Assembly: GCA_964489215.1 (NCBI GenBank)
Contig: CAZAYB010000088.1
Location: forward strand, 1 to 11,654
Reading direction: 5' to 3'
Source: CAZAYB01 sp964489215
GTDB lineage: Bacteria; Planctomycetota; Phycisphaerae; Sedimentisphaerales; Anaerohalosphaeraceae
DNA length: 11,654 nt
The translations under genes were made by a program, and so were the position numbers. The notes under the pieces are model-generated. The model did no database searches. It was not told where the DNA came from and saw only the letters and a program-made list of their open reading frames with translations. Numbering within the stretch: position 1 is the stretch's first letter; every line of letters starts with the position of its first letter. Of this stretch, positions 6,857 to 11,654 are shown in pieces.

Positions 6857-9800
6857 ATGCCAAAACGCAGGGATGTTCACAAGATATTGATTATTGGGTC
6901 TGGGCCTATTGTTATCGGTCAGGCTTGCGAATTTGATTACTCGGGTGCACAGGCATGTAAGGCGCTCAGGAGTGAGGGTTATGATGTTGTTTTGATAAAC
7001 TCCAATCCTGCAACGATTATGACTGACCCTGAAATGGCAGATCATACCTATATCGAGCCTATTACTCCTTCAATGGTCGAGAAGATTATCAGGAAGGAAA
7101 AGCCAGATGCTCTTTTACCAACTCTTGGTGGTCAGACGGGTTTGAATACAGCGGTTGCTCTTGCGGAAAGCGGATTTTTGAAAAAGCATAATGTTAAGCT
7201 TCTTGGAGCAAATCTTCGAGCAATCAAGAAGGCAGAGGAGCGTGACAAGTTTAAGAAGACAATCGAGAAGATAGGGCTTTTGGTTCCTAAAAGCGGTTAT
7301 GCCCATTCGTGGTCGGAGGCTAAGAAGATAATTTCAGATATTGGTTTTCCGGCTATAATCCGTCCTTCTTATACTCTTGGTGGTATGGGCGGCAATGTAG
7401 CTTATAATATGGATGAGTATCAGCAATATATTGAATGGGGATTGAATCTAAGTCCCCGCAACCAGGTTCTGGTAGAAGAGTCGGTGGTAGGTTGGAAGGA
7501 ATTTGAGCTTGAGGTTATGCGTGACAAGAAAGACAATGTTGTTATTGTCTGTTCTATAGAAAATATTGATCCGATGGGTGTTCATACCGGGGACTCGATA
7601 ACTGTTGCTCCTGCACAGACTCTAACCGATAAAGAGTATCAATTGATGCGTGACGCTTCTTTGAAGATAATTCGTGCGATCGGTGTTGAGACGGGCGGTT
7701 CGAATATTCAGTTTGCGGTTAATCCTGAGAACGGTAAGCTTTATGTTATTGAGATGAATCCTCGTGTTTCTCGCAGTTCTGCTCTTGCTTCCAAGGCGAC
7801 GGGCTTTCCTATAGCTAAGATGGCCTCTTTGCTTGCGGTTGGCTATACTTTGGATGAGATACCTAACGATATTACCAGGAAGACGCCGGCTTGTTTTGAG
7901 CCTACCATTGATTATTGCGTAACGAAGTTTCCCCGTTTTACTTTTGAGAAGTTCGGCAAGACCAATCCTGAGCTTACAGTTCAGATGAAAAGTGTTGGTG
8001 AGGCGATGGCTATCGGCAGGACTTTTAAGGAGTCATTTCAAAAGGCAGTTCGTTCTCTTGAGATTGACAGGTATTCTTTGAGCAATCGCTATTTGCCGGG
8101 CAATTTTACAAAGGGACAGCTTCGTGATAAGCTTCGTACCAATGTATGGGACAAGATGTGGTATGTTGCAGAGGCATTGAGGAAGAACATGCCTGTTGAT
8201 GAGGTTTATGAACTGACGAAGATCGACAGGTGGTTCCTTAACAATATAAAGGACATAATCAAGCTGGAAAAGCGTATAAGCAAATCGAGTGCTGATAAGA
8301 TATCGGGGGGTATGCTGCGGAAAGCTAAAGAGTACGGTTTCAGTGATATTTATCTTTCTGAGCTTCTTGGTACCGATGAGGTTAAGGTTCGCAGGCTTCG
8401 TCAGAAACATGATATTCGTCCGGTTTACAAGATGGTTGATACCTGCGGAGCGGAGTTTGAGGCTCATACTCCTTATCTTTATTCGACTTATGAGGATGTT
8501 TGTGAGTCAGAGCCTACGGTTCGCAGGAAGGTTATGATTCTCGGCGGCGGTCCCAACAGGATAGGGCAGGGGATAGAGTTTGATTACTGCTGTGTTCATG
8601 CTGCTTTTGCGATGAAGGAGATAGATGTTGAATCTATTATGGTTAACTGTAATCCTGAGACAGTTTCGACGGATTATGATACCTCCGACCGTCTTTATTT
8701 TGAACCTTTGACGTTTGAAGATGTGATGAATATCGTTGAAACAGAAAAGCCTTCCGGTGTTATAGTTCAGTTTGGCGGTCAGACTCCTTTGAAGCTTGCA
8801 TCTGCACTTAAGGCTGCAGGTGTTCCTATTATAGGTACGAGTCCGGAGTCTATCGACAGGGCAGAAGACCGTAAGCAGTTTAACAAGCTTGTGAAGAAGC
8901 TTAAGCTGCGGCAGCCTTTCAGCGGAACAGCCAGGACGCTTGAGGAGACGTTGAAGATAGCTGACAGGCTGGGTTATCCGCTTTTGATCAGGCCGTCTTT
9001 TGTTCTTGGCGGCAGGGCGATGGAAATTGTTCATGATGAAAAGGCGCTTCGCAACTGTGTCAGGAACGCAATCGAGGTTTCCGGTAAGCATCCGATACTT
9101 GTCGATAAGTTTCTGGATGATGCTACGGAGTTCGATGTTGATGCTATATGTGACGGCAACCGGGTTGTTGTCGGCGGCATAATGGAGCATATTGAAGAGG
9201 CAGGTGTTCATTCCGGTGACAGTGCGTGCTCTTTGCCTCCTGTGAATATCAGCAGGAGTATTCTTAAGGAGCTTACGAGGCAGACGAAGGATCTTGCGAT
9301 AGAGCTTGATGTTAAGGGTATTATCAATATTCAGTATGCTGTCAAGGATAACGATATATATATTCTTGAGGTGAACCCTCGTGCATCGAGGACGATACCT
9401 TTTGTTAGCAAGACAATCGGGGTTCCTCTTGCAAAGCACGCGGCGAAGATTATGGCAGGGGTAAGCCTTGATGATCTCGGTTTTACCAGAGAGATTGTTC
9501 AGCCTCATATAGCAGTTAAGGAAGCAGTTTTTCCGTTCCTTAAGTTTCCGGGAGTTGATGCGATACTCGGGCCTGAGATGCTTTCTACGGGTGAGGTTAT
9601 GGGTATTTCCGAGGATATTGGTATTGCTTATGCGAAGGCTCAGCTTGCGGCAGGCAATGAGCTTCCCACCGGCGGTAATGTTTTTATAAGCGTTAAGGAC
9701 AGTGATAAGAAGAAAGCTGTCGATGTTGCCAGGGAGCTTTATAAGCTCGGGTTTAAGATAAGTGCTACCAAGGGTACTTGTATGGAACTTATCCGTAACA

Positions 9801-10090
9801 ATATACCGTCGGAGTTTGTGCTGAAGGTTAAAGAGGGCAGGCCTAATATTGTGGATCATATTATAAACGGCGAGTTCGGATTGATTATAAATACTACGGT
9901 TGGCAAGCAGTCGATACTTGATTCTTTTTCGATTCGCCGATCGGCTCTTGATCATAATATTCCTTATGTTACGACAATGCGGGGCGGTGCTGCTGTTGCT
10001 AAGGGTATACAGGCTCTGAAAAATAAAAAGGTAACGGTGCGAAGTATTCAGCAATATTATCGTAAAGCCCGAAAGGAAAGGTCCAAGTGA
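6857..10090 (+). CDS. carB: Carbamoyl-phosphate synthase large subunit
   Basis: Makes carbamoyl phosphate from bicarbonate, two ATP and ammonia supplied by CarA, feeding pyrimidine and arginine synthesis in the cytoplasm. It has 1077 residues, the normal full length, starting MPKRRDVHKILIIGSGPIVIGQ as in E. coli CarB. The two homologous halves are complete. Half one has GGQTGLN, ESVVGWKE and the metal-binding VIEMNPRVSRSS. Half two begins around residue 555 with MILGGGPNRIGQGIEFDYC and has QFGGQTPLK, GGRAMEIV and ILEVNPRASRT. Between them lies the oligomerisation region (WFLNNIKDIIKLEKR). The C-terminal allosteric (MGS-like) domain, from about 940, keeps the ATKGT threonines and KVKEGRPNIVD lysine that bind ornithine/UMP effectors in the E. 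coli enzyme, so nucleotide control is plausible. No good ribosome site precedes ATG 6857, but a stop at 6842-6844 and no other ATG leave this start. Its end overlaps carA by 4 bases. Confidence 0.97.
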   Translation: MPKRRDVHKILIIGSGPIVIGQACEFDYSGAQACKALRSEGYDVVLINSNPATIMTDPEMADHTYIEPITPSMVEKIIRKEKPDALLPTLGGQTGLNTAVALAESGFLKKHNVKLLGANLRAIKKAEERDKFKKTIEKIGLLVPKSGYAHSWSEAKKIISDIGFPAIIRPSYTLGGMGGNVAYNMDEYQQYIEWGLNLSPRNQVLVEESVVGWKEFELEVMRDKKDNVVIVCSIENIDPMGVHTGDSITVAPAQTLTDKEYQLMRDASLKIIRAIGVETGGSNIQFAVNPENGKLYVIEMNPRVSRSSALASKATGFPIAKMASLLAVGYTLDEIPNDITRKTPACFEPTIDYCVTKFPRFTFEKFGKTNPELTVQMKSVGEAMAIGRTFKESFQKAVRSLEIDRYSLSNRYLPGNFTKGQLRDKLRTNVWDKMWYVAEALRKNMPVDEVYELTKIDRWFLNNIKDIIKLEKRISKSSADKISGGMLRKAKEYGFSDIYLSELLGTDEVKVRRLRQKHDIRPVYKMVDTCGAEFEAHTPYLYSTYEDVCESEPTVRRKVMILGGGPNRIGQGIEFDYCCVHAAFAMKEIDVESIMVNCNPETVSTDYDTSDRLYFEPLTFEDVMNIVETEKPSGVIVQFGGQTPLKLASALKAAGVPIIGTSPESIDRAEDRKQFNKLVKKLKLRQPFSGTARTLEETLKIADRLGYPLLIRPSFVLGGRAMEIVHDEKALRNCVRNAIEVSGKHPILVDKFLDDATEFDVDAICDGNRVVVGGIMEHIEEAGVHSGDSACSLPPVNISRSILKELTRQTKDLAIELDVKGIINIQYAVKDNDIYILEVNPRASRTIPFVSKTIGVPLAKHAAKIMAGVSLDDLGFTREIVQPHIAVKEAVFPFLKFPGVDAILGPEMLSTGEVMGISEDIGIAYAKAQLAAGNELPTGGNVFISVKDSDKKKAVDVARELYKLGFKISATKGTCMELIRNNIPSEFVLKVKEGRPNIVDHIINGEFGLIINTTVGKQSILDSFSIRRSALDHNIPYVTTMRGGAAVAKGIQALKNKKVTVRSIQQYYRKARKERSK
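10074..10080 (+). promoter_or_regulatory. Ribosome binding site of carA
   Basis: An AAGGAAAG-type purine run ends about six bases before the GTG at 10087, inside the last carB codons. It supports GTG as the carA start and translation coupled to carB. Confidence 0.55.
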
Positions 10091-11202
10091 ACGGTACTTT
10101 GTTGTTAGAAGACGGTAAGGTTTTTAAGGGTTCAGGTTTCGGTGCCAGGGCATCGGTTTGCGGTGAGGTTGTTTTCAATACATCAATGAGCGGGTATCAG
10201 GAGATACTGACTGACCCATCTTATAAAGAGCAGATCATTACGATGACTTATCCTCTGATAGGTAATTATGGAGTCAATGAGCTGGATGTTGAGTCTGACC
10301 GTCCTTATGTTTCTGGTTTTATAGTTAAGGAAAACTGCGAGTATCCTTCCAACTGGCGAAGTGAGCTTAGTCTGGATGATTATCTTAAGAAACATAATGT
10401 TGTCGGGCTTGAGGGTATCGATACGAGGGGTCTGGTCAAGTATATTCGGGAAAAAGGGGCAATGAGGGGTGTTATATCGACCGAGACGGGGAGTGTTTCG
10501 AAGCTTAAGGCAGCTCTGGATAATTATCCGGGTCTGGTTGACAGGGATATCGTTAGTGATATTTCCACGAGTAAAAGCTATAAATGGAACAAGGGGGTTG
10601 TGGATGTTCTTGACCCTGACAGAAAGGACCCTCCAAAGGAGTTTAAGGTGGTTGCGATTGATTTCGGGATTAAGCAGAATATTCTGAGGCTTCTTCGTTC
10701 GTGCGGCTGTGATGTTACGGTTGTTCCAGCTAAGACGACAGCTAAGCAGATACTTTCTAAAAAGCCTGACGGAGTGTTTTTAAGTAATGGCCCCGGTGAT
10801 CCTGATCCGCTTGGTTATGCCGTCAAGACTATCAGGGATTTGCTAGGTAAGGTTCCGATTTTCGGGATATGTCTTGGTCATCAGCTTCTTGGTCTGGCAG
10901 TTGGTGGTAAGAGGTATAAGCTTAAGTTTGGTCATCGTGGGGCCAATCATCCGGTGAAAAATCTTGGGACCGGTCATATTGAGATAACAAGTCAAAATCA
11001 CGGGTTCTGTATAGATGCAGACTCTCTTTCGGATAAGGATATCAAGGTTACTCACTGGAATCTGAATGATGATACTCTGGAGGGATTCAGATGCAAAAAG
11101 TATCCTGCATTTTGTGTTCAGTATCATCCTGAGGCATCGCCTGGCCCTCATGATTCGAGGTATCTTTTTGATGAGTTTATTGAATTGATGAAAAAGAACT
11201 GA
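10087..11202 (+). CDS. carA: Carbamoyl-phosphate synthase small (glutaminase) subunit
   Basis: Hydrolyses glutamine and channels the ammonia to CarB. It has 371 residues, close to the usual 370-385. It begins with GTG 10087 within the GTGA that also ends carB. The start yields NGTLLLEDGKVFKGSGFGA, the typical CarA N terminus, so nothing is missing. The N-terminal CPSase domain has GEVVFNTSMSGYQEILTDPS and TYPLIGNYGVN. The class I glutaminase domain begins about residue 188 (FKVVAIDFGIKQNILR), with the oxyanion loop SNGPGDP. The nucleophile is Cys262 in FGICLGHQLLGLAVGG, and His347 and Glu349 in QYHPEASPGPHDS complete the triad. The substrate-contact stretch KFGHRGANHPVKN is also present. All key residues are intact. 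The order carB then carA with a 4-base overlap is the reverse of the common carA-carB layout. Confidence 0.97.
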   Translation: MNGTLLLEDGKVFKGSGFGARASVCGEVVFNTSMSGYQEILTDPSYKEQIITMTYPLIGNYGVNELDVESDRPYVSGFIVKENCEYPSNWRSELSLDDYLKKHNVVGLEGIDTRGLVKYIREKGAMRGVISTETGSVSKLKAALDNYPGLVDRDIVSDISTSKSYKWNKGVVDVLDPDRKDPPKEFKVVAIDFGIKQNILRLLRSCGCDVTVVPAKTTAKQILSKKPDGVFLSNGPGDPDPLGYAVKTIRDLLGKVPIFGICLGHQLLGLAVGGKRYKLKFGHRGANHPVKNLGTGHIEITSQNHGFCIDADSLSDKDIKVTHWNLNDDTLEGFRCKKYPAFCVQYHPEASPGPHDSRYLFDEFIELMKKN

Positions 11203-11270
11203 CAGAAGCGTTTTGTCGGCATCAGCCTTTATGGGAATTTGAGAGGTTAGGTTAATTAAAGGGAAAGTGA

Positions 11271-11549
11271 ATGAATTGTCCGGACTGCAAGGCAGTTTGG
11301 CTTGACAAAGGAGAATTTGAAAAAATTATACAGAAACTTGATGAAGAGGCTAATTCCAAATCGGTTCCTGAATATGTTCGCGAGAGCATAAAGGAAGCAG
11401 GGGAGATTGTTTCCGGGCCGGAATCTTTTTTGTCGGAGTGGAAAGATTTTACGACTGTTTTGAGGATGCTGGAGTACAGGCTGCTTGCAGAGCATAAGAA
11501 GCTTTTTGACAGTGTGTTAAATCTTCAAAAACTCAATCCTTTTCGTTAG
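11271..11549 (+). CDS. Small protein with single CxxC zinc-knuckle (zf-TFIIB-like C-terminal half)
   Basis: A 92-residue protein of unknown function. Residues 1-18 (MNCPDCKAVWLDKGEFEK) match the second half of the TFIIB-type zinc-ribbon family, whose signature is CPxCxGVWLDxGE. The usual first CxxC, which completes the zinc site, is absent. The preceding codon is TGA, and none of the three frames of 11203-11270 encodes a CxxC, so no lost first half is visible. Cysteines are C3 and C6 only, so zinc binding would need two chains or other ligands. The rest is charged and probably helical (EEANSKSVPEYVRESIKEAGE; later VLRMLEYRLLAEHKKLFDSVL), without signal peptide or membrane segment. A purine-rich AAAGGGAAAG lies just ahead of ATG 11271. 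It sits 68 bases after carA with no clear promoter, so it may be read through from carBA. It is probably a real gene, function unassigned. Confidence 0.7.
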   Translation: MNCPDCKAVWLDKGEFEKIIQKLDEEANSKSVPEYVRESIKEAGEIVSGPESFLSEWKDFTTVLRMLEYRLLAEHKKLFDSVLNLQKLNPFR

Positions 11550-11556
11550 TTTTTTT
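11527..11556 (+). terminator. Weak terminator-like hairpin at end of small ORF
   Basis: AAAAACT (11527-11533) can pair with AGTTTTT (11548-11554) around a 14-base loop, in a run of seven T. The stem overlaps the stop codon of the small ORF and is almost all A-T, so it is thermodynamically weak. It is a possible end of the carBA transcript. Confidence 0.25.
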
Positions 11557-11620
11557 GGCTCTTCGGGATAATTTGTGGGTTAAAAAAGGTAGAATCTTCG
11601 CCTCGGCTCTGGAGCAGATT

Positions 11621-11638
11621 GGGGCAGTCGCCCCTTTT
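11621..11638 (+). terminator. GC-rich hairpin with short T run near window end
   Basis: GGGGC (11621-11625) and GCCCC (11630-11634) form a perfect five-pair stem with loop AGTC, followed by TTTT and a second GCCCC copy (11639-11643) that could pair instead. It resembles a compact intrinsic terminator with a short T tail. It could equally belong to an element continuing past the window. The surrounding bases 11550-11654 contain no convincing gene. Confidence 0.35.
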
Positions 11639-11654
11639 GCCCCTTACGCATCGT

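Noticed and set aside
8507..10054. Antisense ORF of 515 codons opposite carB
   Set aside because: Low-complexity composition rich in N, R, L, K and I is typical of the reverse complement of this codon usage. It is fully contained in a well-conserved carB and has no recognisable domain.
11579..11650. Short reverse-strand ORF beginning MRKGQKGRLPQ near the window end
   Set aside because: Only 23 codons, overlapping the GC-rich hairpin, with no family resemblance.

Overview
This is a bacterial chromosomal segment of ordinary core metabolism, with every gene on the + strand. In order it holds gltB (3' part only), gltD, a frameshifted nadE, carB, carA and a small zinc-ribbon-type ORF. The DNA has moderate AT content. 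Sense codons favour T in the third position (GGT, CTT, GTT, CGT) together with AGG for arginine, and the coding strand is rich in G and T. This codon style and the short zinc-ribbon ORF would suit a planctomycete of the Phycisphaerae/Sedimentisphaerales type. That assignment is a weak impression, because no rRNA or taxon-specific marker is present. No mobile element, CRISPR array, tRNA or rRNA is visible.

Layout. Bases 1-3300 are the C-terminal ~1100 codons of the glutamate synthase large subunit, whose start lies upstream of the window. gltD overlaps it by 8 bases (3293-4711). A 167-base gap carries a likely promoter for nadE (4879-6517), the glutamine-dependent NAD+ synthetase. Its reading frame is broken near 5029-5033. 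A T-rich gap of 339 bases follows (6518-6856), with a second promoter-like site and two consecutive terminator-like hairpins just ahead of carB. carB (6857-10090) and carA (10087-11202) overlap by 4 bases in the order B-A, the reverse of the familiar carAB arrangement. A 92-residue ORF with a single CxxC knuckle follows (11271-11549). The window ends in a short GC-rich stretch with a strong hairpin.

How the genes relate. GltBD makes glutamate from glutamine and 2-oxoglutarate, NadE amidates deamido-NAD with glutamine nitrogen, and CarAB makes carbamoyl phosphate from glutamine, bicarbonate and ATP for pyrimidine and arginine synthesis. All three are glutamine amidotransferase systems, but of three unrelated glutaminase types: N-terminal-nucleophile (GltB), nitrilase (NadE) and class I triad (CarA). 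I see likely separate transcription units (gltBD, nadE, carBA plus the small ORF) rather than one operon. I found no convincing previously undescribed system. The most useful leads are the nadE frameshift, the carB leader structure, the carB-carA order and the half zinc ribbon.
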